In this document: one piece after another, positions 1 to 7,402 of the stretch
Position numbering within the stretch: position 1 is the stretch's first letter
How the letters are laid out: each line of letters starts with the position of its first letter
Assembly (NCBI RefSeq): GCF_015732285.1
Contig: NZ_WIQU01000014.1
Coordinates: 93,473-157,472 of the forward strand
Length of the DNA stretch: 64,000 bases
Reading direction: 5' to 3'
Source: Pectinatus frisingensis
GTDB taxonomy: Bacteria > Bacillota > Negativicutes > Selenomonadales > Selenomonadaceae
Position numbers and translations under genes: made by a program
The notes under the pieces: generated by a model
Seen by the model: only the letters and a program-made list of their open reading frames with translations
Told to the model about the DNA's origin: nothing
Databases searched by the model: none

Positions 1-680
1 CATTTGATGACTGGGGTTCTGATGTTTCCATAAATAAACTATTATATGTACTTCGCAAACATAATGTGAAGGCAACTTTTTGCATACTAACAAACAATGT
101 TACTAACAATCCAAATCTTCTAAGAGCAATTGCTGCAGATGGACATGATATAGCATCTCATTCTGACAAGCATATTCCTATGACTCAACGAGATAAAACT
201 ACTAATAGATTGATGCCATCTCCTCAATCTTATAATCAATATATTAATGATTTAAAAACTGCATATACAAAACTAGAAATGATAACAGGTAATGTTGTAT
301 TTAATGGTCATCCTGTATTGACAAGATATTTTAGACCGCCAACACTTTATATTAGTAAAATGGGATTTAAATCTCTTTATGCTGATGGATATGAATACAT
401 CGTATCTGGCTCATATAGCACAGACGATTTCAGGCAACCATCCTTAGAAAGCATGATAAGTGCCATAAAAGCAGCTATATACGCTGATGGTAAAGTAATA
501 AAAGGTGCTGTTCTAGTTATGCATATGAGTGATTATGCAGCATATACTGCCACAGCTCTGGATATGATATTGACAGAAAATGATTTACGAAAAGATAATG
601 ATCCTGCAAAATTTATAACTTCTAAATTATCAGATTACCTAACTGATAATTATGATCAATCCAATTTCAAAATAAAATGA
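1..680 (+). CDS. Polysaccharide deacetylase (NodB-like), 5' end outside window
   Basis: The frame is open from base 3, so the start lies before the window. The translated N-terminal part begins FDDWGSD, the metal-binding TFDD motif of NodB-type carbohydrate esterase family 4, followed by a KATF strand typical of the family. The second motif is seen as SHSDKH (H-S-x-x-H, two metal-ligand histidines), and a third as RYFRPP. These enzymes remove N- or O-acetyl groups from cell-wall or surface polysaccharides. Any signal peptide would be in the missing part. The end is followed at once by a strong hairpin, so it is the last gene of its transcript. Family assignment is firm; the substrate is unknown. 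Confidence 0.85.
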   Translation, partial: FDDWGSDVSINKLLYVLRKHNVKATFCILTNNVTNNPNLLRAIAADGHDIASHSDKHIPMTQRDKTTNRLMPSPQSYNQYINDLKTAYTKLEMITGNVVFNGHPVLTRYFRPPTLYISKMGFKSLYADGYEYIVSGSYSTDDFRQPSLESMISAIKAAIYADGKVIKGAVLVMHMSDYAAYTATALDMILTENDLRKDNDPAKFITSKLSDYLTDNYDQSNFKIK

Positions 681-682
681 AG

Positions 683-714
683 AAAATAGTTCTGTAATCT
701 TACGGAACTATTTT
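683..714 (+). terminator. Hairpin terminator after the deacetylase
   Basis: The arms at 683-696 and 701-714 pair over about 14 bp (AAAATAGTTC with GAACTATTTT as the outer part) around a 4-nt loop. The A-rich 5' side and T-rich 3' side let it work on either strand. Confidence 0.75.
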
Positions 715-966
715 AAATACCATGCTGAATTCTACCAATGGCAAATCGTCTCTTTGTCTTGCCGCGCTCGGTCATATCGATACTCACTTTGATGTAATGA
801 ATAAGCATTTTTCATACCGTGTTGTCGCAGAAATAAACGCTGCACAATAAAAAATATATATAAACAATCATTTTTGACATATTTCAAAAATGTACATTGT
901 GGTATATTAGGGTATAATTTAACTTTAAGCAAATTACGCTAAAATTCTTATCAAGGAGTGACCATT
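715..966. other. Intergenic region before the dihydropteroate synthase
   Basis: About 250 bases without a gene I can support. A TTGACA lies near 875 and a TATAAT near 913, but their spacing does not fit one promoter. The minus-strand frame at 732-932 has no family resemblance. Confidence 0.4.
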
Positions 967-1770
967 TTGCCATACAAAATCCCTCATATACTAGGTATCG
1001 TTAACATTACTGAAGACAGTTTTTCCGACGGCGGCCTGTATCTTGATCCTGCCAAAGCTATCAAGAAAGCCCGGCAGCTTTATCAAGCTGGTGCCGATAT
1101 AATTGATCTGGGCGCAGCATCCAGCAATATCAATACCACCGCAGTCAATCCCACAGAGGAAGTACACCGCTTAAAACCCGTAATCACATATCTAAAAAAA
1201 CAAAGCATTCCTATCTCAGTAGATACTTTCAAGCCAGAAGTTCAATTATATGCCTTAGAAGCCGGTGTCGATTATATTAATGATATACAAGGATTCCCCC
1301 ATCCGGAAATTTATCCGCAGCTTGCCCAATCAAATGCCAAATTAATCGTCATGCACTCCGTACAGCGTCTTGGCCCGGCGACTGTGATGGAAACCAGTCC
1401 TGAAGAAGTGTACACGGGTATACTTGACTTTTTCACACAGCGTATTGCCGCCTTAGAAAAAGCCGGTATATCATCTAAGCGCATTATTCTTGACCCTGGC
1501 ATGGGCTTTTTCCTTGGTGCTGATCCGACCGTATCTATTTATGTACTAAAAAACTTAACAAAACTGAAAGACTATTTCAAATTACCCATATTGGTTGGTC
1601 TTTCACGAAAATCTTTTTTGAGCCGCATTACCGGTACCCAAACAAATGAAACGGGACCTGCCACACTCGCAGCAGAGCTTTATTTAGCTAAAGTCGGCAC
1701 GAATTACATCAGGACTCATGATGCCGAAGCTTTAGTAAATGCTATTAAGGTAACCAACTGCCTAATCTGA
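967..1770 (+). CDS. folP: Dihydropteroate synthase of the Sul (sulfonamide-insensitive) type
   Basis: Condenses 7,8-dihydropterin pyrophosphate with p-aminobenzoate in folate synthesis. The start is the TTG at 967: AAGGAG at 953-958 is 8 nt before it, whereas the GTG at 958 overlaps that site. The protein has 267 residues, close to Sul1/Sul2 (about 271-279). Seen motifs are GIVNITEDSFSDGG, then DLGAASSN where ordinary FolP has a GESTRPG loop, NDIQGFP, VMHSVQ, LDPGMGFFLG, SRKSFL and RTHD. DLGxASSN, the GFP in NDIxGFP, MHSVQ and DPGMGFFL are, from memory, hallmarks of plasmid-borne Sul1/Sul2, which discriminate against sulfonamides. No other folate gene is nearby. Drug insensitivity is inferred, not shown. 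A dispersed repeat lies just downstream. Confidence 0.85.
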   Translation: MPYKIPHILGIVNITEDSFSDGGLYLDPAKAIKKARQLYQAGADIIDLGAASSNINTTAVNPTEEVHRLKPVITYLKKQSIPISVDTFKPEVQLYALEAGVDYINDIQGFPHPEIYPQLAQSNAKLIVMHSVQRLGPATVMETSPEEVYTGILDFFTQRIAALEKAGISSKRIILDPGMGFFLGADPTVSIYVLKNLTKLKDYFKLPILVGLSRKSFLSRITGTQTNETGPATLAAELYLAKVGTNYIRTHDAEALVNAIKVTNCLI

Positions 1771-1798
1771 CTGCTATCTTAAACTTACAAAATAATTT

Positions 1799-1932
1799 TT
1801 ATAAGGACTGTCACACAAATGGTATTGACCTCATAAAAATGCGATTCTCCACTGCTTTTTCAATGATAAACAAAGGCAGCTCGCATATTTATGAATGAAA
1901 ATGTTTACGTGCGATAGTCCTTATAATTTTTT
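1799..1932 (+). repeat. Dispersed nested-hairpin element, copy 1
   Basis: The outer arms TTATAAGGACTGTCACAC (1799-1816) and its imperfect complement (1909-1926) are followed by six T. An inner pair, CATAAAAATGCGA (from about 1832) with TCGCATATTTATG (about 1881-1893), is nested inside. The block is clearly related, in opposite orientation, to 7164-7282. It may be a small non-autonomous mobile element or a structured RNA that also terminates the gene before it. Confidence 0.65.
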
Positions 1933-2038
1933 GCATTAAAACAAAAATCATACTACAAAAATATTATTATTTGATTTATAATATATACATTGTTTATTAT
2001 CGGTCAATACTTTTAACCTCAGCAGGAAGGTGCATACA

Positions 2039-2638
2039 ATGAATGAATTATCACTTTTTAAAATAGGAAATTTTACTGGCGGTGATCAAGAATGGTTTAC
2101 CGATTACTGGATGAAACTGGGGGGCTGCGGTGCTGTCACAGCTTGTGATATTTGTATCTATTTTGCTATGTTTTTCAATAAAACCGATTTATACCCATTC
2201 AATTTAAAAAATATGACTAAAAGTGACTATATAAAATTTTCCCAAGTCATGAAAGATTATCTTTCACCCCGTATCCACGGCATTAATACATTGGAAATAT
2301 TCATTGACGGACTGCAAAAATATCTTTTCAACCACGGTGAACAATCCATACAAATGAAAGGGTTATACAGCAGCTGTTCATTATCAGAATTCAAAGCTGC
2401 CGTACGTAGGCAAATTGAAAAAAAACTTCCTGTGCCTTATTTAAATTTAAAACATAAAAATCATGCTTTCAATGATTATGTCTGGCATTGGTTTTGGTTA
2501 GCCGGTTACGAAGAATTTAATGATATCATGATGGTAAAAGTCATCACTTATGGAACCTTCCGCTGGTTGTCATTGAACAAACTCTGGGACAGCGGCTATA
2601 AGCAAAAGGGTGGCATAATTTTATTTAATCTGGACTAA
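2039..2638 (+). CDS. C39/papain-like cysteine protein of unknown role
   Basis: I do not recognise a named gene. The 199-residue protein begins with FKIGNFTGG, has a glycine-rich cysteine motif GGCGAVTACD at residues 28-37, and a histidine in a YVWHWFW stretch about residue 150. A Cys followed at distance by His in such surroundings recalls C39-like peptidase folds, but the catalytic set is not proven. The ATG at 2039 is preferred over the GTG at 2030, because AGGAAGG at 2024-2030 sits 8 nt before the ATG and overlaps the GTG. No signal peptide is evident, so the protein is probably cytoplasmic. It stands alone between a repeat and a convergent MFS gene. Confidence 0.6.
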   Translation: MNELSLFKIGNFTGGDQEWFTDYWMKLGGCGAVTACDICIYFAMFFNKTDLYPFNLKNMTKSDYIKFSQVMKDYLSPRIHGINTLEIFIDGLQKYLFNHGEQSIQMKGLYSSCSLSEFKAAVRRQIEKKLPVPYLNLKHKNHAFNDYVWHWFWLAGYEEFNDIMMVKVITYGTFRWLSLNKLWDSGYKQKGGIILFNLD

Positions 2639-2672
2639 ATTATTCAAGCCTTAATTTCTCTATTTTTTTATC

Positions 2673-4049
2673 CTATCTGCTTATTTTTTTATCCATAACC
2701 GTTAAAATCAAACTGACAAGACTTGTCATAATTATCAATAATGCTATTGTCCGCATTCCGGCGTCTGTTACTGCCGGAGTAAATACTGTACCAATTAATG
2801 CTGAAGATCCTATTGAACCAATGTATCCAAAAGTACGAAAAAGTCCGGCTGTAACTCCGATATTATTTTCTGAACTTTGCATGTATAATGCTGTTTGATT
2901 GGCACTAAGCATAAGCCCCATAGCAATACCAAACAAAAACGTAATAAACGTTATATTATATAATGCAGTCTGAATGTTTGCCATTAATATTGCCAACGAA
3001 GCAAAAACTGTTAATATTGACGATATAATCAATGGTTTTTTCACCAAATTACGTTTGGAAACGGGTTCCACGACCAGAGCAGATGCAACGCTCATTGGCA
3101 GCATCAATAAACCTATATATGCTGGTGAAACAGCACGTGTTGATTCCAGCCACGTTGTAATTCCATACAATACCGTATACATGCACAACGTCATTAACAT
3201 AAAACGCAGGTAAGTGCGAGTCAATGCTAAATTTGAAAGAAACATTTTTACGTCAATAAATGGCCGTTTAATTCTTGTTTCCCATTTTATGGCGGCAATA
3301 ATCAGACAGCCTGATATTGCTAATATTTTTATTGATATTTCAGGCAGGGAATACAAAAACATCAGCAACGAAATAATTATCAAGGTGAAATATACAATTC
3401 CTATTATATCTATGTCATAGATAATTTCTTTTATATTCTTGATCTTACATAGATTGCCATCCCGCGGTATCCACACTGCTACCATAATCAATGCTGTCAT
3501 AGCAACAGGAATATTGACTAAAAAAGTCATACGCCATCCCCATGTATCAAGCAAAAGTCCTCCTATCGGCAGTCCTATTGCTGCTGTTGCTACACCGGTG
3601 ACTTGCAGCCATCCCAATACTCTCCCCGGAGGAGCCTGCAGTGCAGCTTTTTTAGTGCGATCATGAATTATCAGCATCGCTGACGGATATGCAGTTGAAG
3701 TTCCAATACCGATAAAAATACGTGCTATTATCAACATGGTAAAATTATAACCGGCTCCACCCAATACCCCACCAATTAATACCATGACAATCCCACATAA
3801 AAATATGCGCCGTGGACCAAATTGCGTGGAAAGCCTACCTGCAGTCGGTTGAGCAATCGAACTGGTCAAATAAAGGACTGTTATAAGTAATGTTGCTTTT
3901 GATGCAGAAATATGCAAACTCAAGGCTATTGGCACCAATGCTGTAGCTATTATTGAACTGTTTATCGGATTTAGTGTCGACCCCATATATAATGGCGTCA
4001 CAAATTTCCATGGAAAGGGATCAGCTTTATACAATTGATTGTCAGCCAT
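2673..4049 (-). CDS. MFS drug:H+ antiporter, DHA2 (EmrB/QacA-like) type
   Basis: A 458-residue polytopic membrane protein with multidrug MFS signatures: NPINSSIIATAL in helix 1 (the D/N-x-x-I position of the DHA2 family), LYLTSSIAQPTAGRLSTQFG for helix 2 and the loop 2-3 motif A region, and ARIFIGIGTSTAYPSAM for helix 4. It should export drugs or metabolites using the proton gradient. Its ATG overlaps the TAA of the hydrolase gene upstream by one base (TAATG), so the two are translationally coupled. Both lie under the promoter and paired operators before a divergent TetR gene, the usual layout of substrate-induced efflux. The exported compound is unknown. Confidence 0.85.
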   Translation of the reverse strand: MADNQLYKADPFPWKFVTPLYMGSTLNPINSSIIATALVPIALSLHISASKATLLITVLYLTSSIAQPTAGRLSTQFGPRRIFLCGIVMVLIGGVLGGAGYNFTMLIIARIFIGIGTSTAYPSAMLIIHDRTKKAALQAPPGRVLGWLQVTGVATAAIGLPIGGLLLDTWGWRMTFLVNIPVAMTALIMVAVWIPRDGNLCKIKNIKEIIYDIDIIGIVYFTLIIISLLMFLYSLPEISIKILAISGCLIIAAIKWETRIKRPFIDVKMFLSNLALTRTYLRFMLMTLCMYTVLYGITTWLESTRAVSPAYIGLLMLPMSVASALVVEPVSKRNLVKKPLIISSILTVFASLAILMANIQTALYNITFITFLFGIAMGLMLSANQTALYMQSSENNIGVTAGLFRTFGYIGSIGSSALIGTVFTPAVTDAGMRTIALLIIMTSLVSLILTVMDKKISR

Positions 4050-4633
4050 TATTGTTCACTTTCAATGTGCAGATTTTTAATCCAATCATCTACCGTTAAA
4101 ACATCAGCCTGTCGGGGAAATATTTTTTTCATAAGTACCTGCTGTACTTCTGCGTCTGCATCAAAACATGCATCTTCAATCACCTTCAAATTAAAATCTT
4201 TATCAAAAGCTTCACGCACAGTTGACAAAACCACCCCACTGGTGGATATTCCACAACATATAAGAGTATTGATCTGCTGTGAACGCAATATTATTTCCAA
4301 GGTACTGCCAGTAAATGCACTGATTCTATATTTTGTTATTATTAGTTCTCCACAATTAGGTTTACAGCTTTCACAAATATCTGTTTCCAAGTTGCCAAGC
4401 AGCATTTTTCCTGTCTGATTTATTTTTGAAAAGGCTTTATTATTTGGACTTATTTCGGGATATCCTACACTAAACCCCACTCTGATAAAAATAACTTGAA
4501 TATTATTTTGCCGCGCTGCCGTGATAGCTTTTTTAACCGGCAATAATTTATTTTTATCTTTAATAAACTGTGCCACTATGCCATTTTCCATATCCATGAC
4601 GAGCAATGCCGCCTTAATATATTGTTTTTTCAT
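4049..4633 (-). CDS. Isochorismatase-fold hydrolase lacking the catalytic cysteine
   Basis: A 194-residue cytoplasmic protein of the isochorismatase/cysteine-hydrolase fold. Asp14 (in LLVMDMENG) and Lys101 (IITKYRISAF) match the catalytic Asp and Lys. The third position, expected as Cys in G-x-x-T-x-x-C-V, is Val134 in GISTSGVVLST, so the thiol nucleophile is absent. Two cysteines (126-127) sit just before that motif. Variants with TSGVVLST are, from memory, common and uncharacterised. It is the first gene of an operon with the MFS pump and probably modifies the compound that is exported or that induces the operon. Expression should depend on the TetR regulator at 4740. Confidence 0.8.
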   Translation of the reverse strand: MKKQYIKAALLVMDMENGIVAQFIKDKNKLLPVKKAITAARQNNIQVIFIRVGFSVGYPEISPNNKAFSKINQTGKMLLGNLETDICESCKPNCGELIITKYRISAFTGSTLEIILRSQQINTLICCGISTSGVVLSTVREAFDKDFNLKVIEDACFDADAEVQQVLMKKIFPRQADVLTVDDWIKNLHIESEQ

Positions 4634-4669
4634 TCTTGAATACTTCCTTTTGATAGTTTATTATTAAAT

Positions 4670-4719
4670 GGAGATATCTCCTTATTAATATAATAAGTGG
4701 AGATGTCTCCATTTGTCAA
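4670..4719 (-). promoter_or_regulatory. Promoter with two TetR operators
   Basis: On the minus strand, TTGACA (4714-4719), an 18-bp spacer and TATTAT (4690-4695) form a promoter for the hydrolase-MFS operon. The perfect palindrome GGAGATATCTCC lies at 4670-4681, just after the expected start site. A near copy, GGAGATGTCTCC, lies at 4699-4710 inside the spacer. Their centres are 29 bp apart, close to three helical turns. This is a classical repressor layout next to a divergent tetR gene. Confidence 0.8.
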
Positions 4720-4739
4720 TAAAAATTTAAGGATAATCT

Positions 4740-5336
4740 ATGAATAAAAAATTTATTAACCAAAACAGACCAGAACGTCGCGATGCAGCACAAAATCGCC
4801 AACGCATTTTAGATGTCGCTATTAAATTATTTAAAAAAAACGGTGTCGAACAGGTCAGCATGAACCAAATAGCAATAGCTGCCCAAATAGGACCAGGTAC
4901 ACTCTATCGCCGCTATCACAATAAAAGTGAACTGTGTATGGATTTAATAAAAGACAATATCGACTTACTTTTTAATGATATCGACAGATATTTATCTGAT
5001 AATAGGGAAACATCTCCTGCACAGCGGTTGCGTGGATTATTAAAACTATTTATACATTTCAGAGAAACTAAGGCTCAATTGCTTGCAGGCGTGGAAAGCA
5101 CTCCAGCAGCATCGAACAACCACACACAAAAAAGTCCTATATATAACGAATTACATAAATTATTTGTCACTTTATTTGAAGAAATGAATAATCAGCACAC
5201 AACTGATAGTATCTTTGCTGCGGATATGTTGTTAGCCGCCTTAAGCAAAGATTTCTATCGCTTTCAAAGAAATGTGCGGGGATACTCTCCCAGTAAAATT
5301 TTAGAACAGCTCTGCCTAATGTTCAGCAAAAGATAA
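4740..5336 (+). CDS. TetR/AcrR family repressor
   Basis: 198 residues. The N-terminal helix-turn-helix runs about residues 18-62 (RILDVAIKLFKKNGVEQVSMNQIAIAAQIGPGTLYRRY), with the family's GTLYRRY recognition helix. The C-terminal ligand-binding domain is variable, as usual. The gene is divergent from the hydrolase-MFS operon, and the paired GGAGAT-ATCTCC palindromes between them are the likely binding sites. It probably represses both directions until a small molecule exported by the pump binds. RBS AAGGAT lies before the ATG. Confidence 0.88.
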   Translation: MNKKFINQNRPERRDAAQNRQRILDVAIKLFKKNGVEQVSMNQIAIAAQIGPGTLYRRYHNKSELCMDLIKDNIDLLFNDIDRYLSDNRETSPAQRLRGLLKLFIHFRETKAQLLAGVESTPAASNNHTQKSPIYNELHKLFVTLFEEMNNQHTTDSIFAADMLLAALSKDFYRFQRNVRGYSPSKILEQLCLMFSKR

Positions 5337-5442
5337 CTAAAGAGTTATAGAACAACTCAAACACCGCTTTTTTATATAATTTTTTATTTAAATGACATTG
5401 TACTGGCAGAAAATTTTTTAAAGTTATTTATGGTCATGTTTA

Positions 5443-5898
5443 CTAATTCCCTATTGTGAAAAACTGCATGATAAAATAAGTCAAACCTGCCGCGATGAGC
5501 GGCCCAACAGCCAGGCCATGAAGGAAAAATACGCCCAGCATCGTACCGATGACAATTGCTGCAACTACTTCGGGTGATCCGTGGAGTAGTCCGCCTCCAT
5601 ACCCGGCTGTCGCTGCCGTAAAAATTCCTGCCGCTATTGCTGCAAGTCCCAAAGGAGTTTTAAAAGAATCCATTATGGTTTTAAAAGTGATATCGCCAGT
5701 GGCAATTGGCATAAGAAGTGCTGCCGTCATTAATATTATTCCCCATTTCAAACCATGTACAGCAAAAATATGCATAAATTCTGTTACACCCAGCAATTTC
5801 AACACGATAACAATACCTGCAGCGTATACCACAGTAAGATTATGCCCCACGAGACTACTGATAAAAATAACCAGCAGCACTATATAACCGGAATCCAT
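5443..5898 (-). CDS. DUF441/UPF0756 integral membrane protein
   Basis: About 151 residues, almost wholly hydrophobic, with four or more membrane segments. The order and motifs (GYIVLLVIFISSLVGHN, HGLKWGI, GDITFKTI, GxLLHGSPEVVAAIVIGTMLGVFFLHGLAVGPLIAAG) match the UPF0756 (YeaL-like) family, whose function is unknown. Three ATG codons occur in a row at 5904, 5901 and 5898. The GGGGGA site directly before the first favours the third. A small frame ends 14 bases upstream, so the two may share a transcript. Confidence 0.8.
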   Translation of the reverse strand: MDSGYIVLLVIFISSLVGHNLTVVYAAGIVIVLKLLGVTEFMHIFAVHGLKWGIILMTAALLMPIATGDITFKTIMDSFKTPLGLAAIAAGIFTAATAGYGGGLLHGSPEVVAAIVIGTMLGVFFLHGLAVGPLIAAGLTYFIMQFFTIGN

Positions 5899-5918
5899 CA
5901 TCATTCCCCCATAGATTT

Positions 5919-6107
5919 TTATTCAAGATAATCAAAAAATTTTGCATTATATGAAACAATATCAGTATGCTCCAATTTAAGCGGATATTTATGACAGTAT
6001 TCATAATTTTTACAGCATCTTCTGGCACGCTGCATTTTTTTATTGCGATAATCATTCAACTGTCTCAATAGTACTTCTTTCATATTAATCGACCAACATC
6101 TCTGCAT
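5919..6107 (-). CDS. Small cysteine-containing protein, unknown
   Basis: A 62-residue frame beginning MQRCWSINMKEVLL, with ATG at 6107 preceded by GGAG at a 9-nt gap. It is basic in the middle (NKKMQRARR) and holds a CC...YEYC group (about residues 31-38) that could bind a metal. I recognise no family. It ends 14 bases before the DUF441 gene on the same strand. The ribosome site and spacing support a real gene, but coding signal in so short a frame is weak. Confidence 0.45.
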   Translation of the reverse strand: MQRCWSINMKEVLLRQLNDYRNKKMQRARRCCKNYEYCHKYPLKLEHTDIVSYNAKFFDYLE

Positions 6108-6184
6108 AATAATCATCTCCAATTATTCATCTCACATTCATTATGGCAATAATTGCTTTTAAATGGAAATACTTTTATAGTATT

Positions 6185-6209
6185 TATATATAGTTTTTTA
6201 CTATATATA
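6185..6209. promoter_or_regulatory. Candidate LysR binding dyad
   Basis: A perfect 9-bp inverted repeat TATATATAG-(7 nt)-CTATATATA lies just before a LysR gene. It contains ATAG-N7-CTAT, which satisfies the T-N11-A LysR rule. The same core occurs at 14145-14159 in front of the second LysR gene. It probably serves autoregulation and the divergent small ORF/DUF441 pair. Confidence 0.5.
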
Positions 6210-6237
6210 AATGTTGATATTAAGGAGTATCTGCATT

Positions 6238-7131
6238 ATGACTATTATTCAAATGAAATATTTTTATGAAGTATGTCGCTGGCAAAACATTACTAAAGCT
6301 GCAGAATATCTGCATGTGTCACAACCCACTGTAAGTGTCGCAATGCAGACTTTAGAGGCTGAGACTGGTCTGAATCTTTTCCGACGCAACGGTAAAAAAC
6401 TTTTTGTTTCTAAAGATGGCAATATGCTGCTGACAAAAATACGTCCGCTGCTCGAAGAATTGGATCAACTGCAGCACACAATCAATGACATGTCCCACCG
6501 ACGCAATCATATTAGGATTGCATTACCCCCACAGGTCGGCAGCTACGTCATTCCTTTTTTGCTGGGAGATCTTCGTCGAGCCCATTCAGAAATCATACTG
6601 GAAATCATCGAGATAAGTACTGCTGATTCGCTGCAGTTACTCAAAAATGAAACCATTGATATGGCTATAATCAATTATACGCATAGCAGTGATGATTTTC
6701 TCTATCATCATCTGGCTACTTCAGAATGCTGTTTTTGCACTTACGCCGGGCATCCTCTGGCAGAGCAGATTTCCATTTCCATTAACGCATTGAAAAATGA
6801 ACCTTTGGTGATGCTTGATACCAGTTTTAATATAACACATCTTATTTACCGTGAATTCGCCAAAGAAAATCTTCAAATGAAAATAATCCATTACTCTCCT
6901 CATCTATTTACTATTAAAAGCCTTGTACAGCACAAGATAGCTTCTACCTTTCTGATGCGTCATGCCGTCTCCCCAGGGGATAATCTGATTCCTCTGTCAT
7001 TGGCAAAACCACTATATCTTGAGACTGCCATAGTCACTAAACGTAACAGGCAAATCTACGCAGATGAACGTTTAATCATTAATTTTATTAAAAAACTTTT
7101 TGATAATGCTGCAATTCATGACAATAATTAA
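6238..7131 (+). CDS. LysR family transcriptional regulator
   Basis: 297 residues. The winged helix-turn-helix covers about residues 1-60 (MKYFYEVCRWQNITKAAEYLHVSQPTVSVAMQTLE in outline: ITKAAEYLHVSQPTVS is the recognition part), with a LysR substrate-binding domain after about residue 90. The ATG at 6238 is chosen because AAGGAG lies 10 nt before it; an earlier ATG near 6211 has no such site. The gene is divergent from the small ORF/DUF441 pair, its most likely target besides itself. The effector is unknown. Confidence 0.85.
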   Translation: MTIIQMKYFYEVCRWQNITKAAEYLHVSQPTVSVAMQTLEAETGLNLFRRNGKKLFVSKDGNMLLTKIRPLLEELDQLQHTINDMSHRRNHIRIALPPQVGSYVIPFLLGDLRRAHSEIILEIIEISTADSLQLLKNETIDMAIINYTHSSDDFLYHHLATSECCFCTYAGHPLAEQISISINALKNEPLVMLDTSFNITHLIYREFAKENLQMKIIHYSPHLFTIKSLVQHKIASTFLMRHAVSPGDNLIPLSLAKPLYLETAIVTKRNRQIYADERLIINFIKKLFDNAAIHDNN

Positions 7132-7163
7132 TATTAATTACAATGAATTGACTTATCAAAAAA

Positions 7164-7282
7164 AGAGCTGCCGCATGTAAACATTTCATTCATAAATATG
7201 CATATTCCATTTCTTGTCCGTTTTTAAAAAACGGCAGCGATTTGCATCTTTATGGGATCAATGGTATTATGTGACAGCTCTC
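7164..7282 (-). repeat. Dispersed nested-hairpin element, copy 2
   Basis: Read on the minus strand, it starts AGAGCTGTCACAT and ends ATGCGGCAGCTCT, with an inner pair CATAAAGATGCA / TGCATATTTATG. It shares CTGTCACA, GGTATTGA (as CCATTGA), CATAAA-ATGC and GCATATTTATGAATGAAA-ATGTTTAC (in two pieces) with the element at 1799-1926. The internal part differs (here a local CCGTTTTTTAAAAACGG hairpin). It lies between convergent genes. Confidence 0.65.
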
Positions 7283-7402
7283 TTTCAAAACGATTCATTG
7301 GCATCAGCTTCAATCCGGCAGCTATGCCAAATTTGTTATGCAGATATAAACTCACTCGTACAAATTATTTCATACCATATTTTACTTATCGGAGACCCAT
7401 TA

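Noticed and set aside
732..932. 66-codon minus-strand frame before folP
   Set aside because: No family resemblance and no ribosome site; the region is more likely regulatory or decayed.
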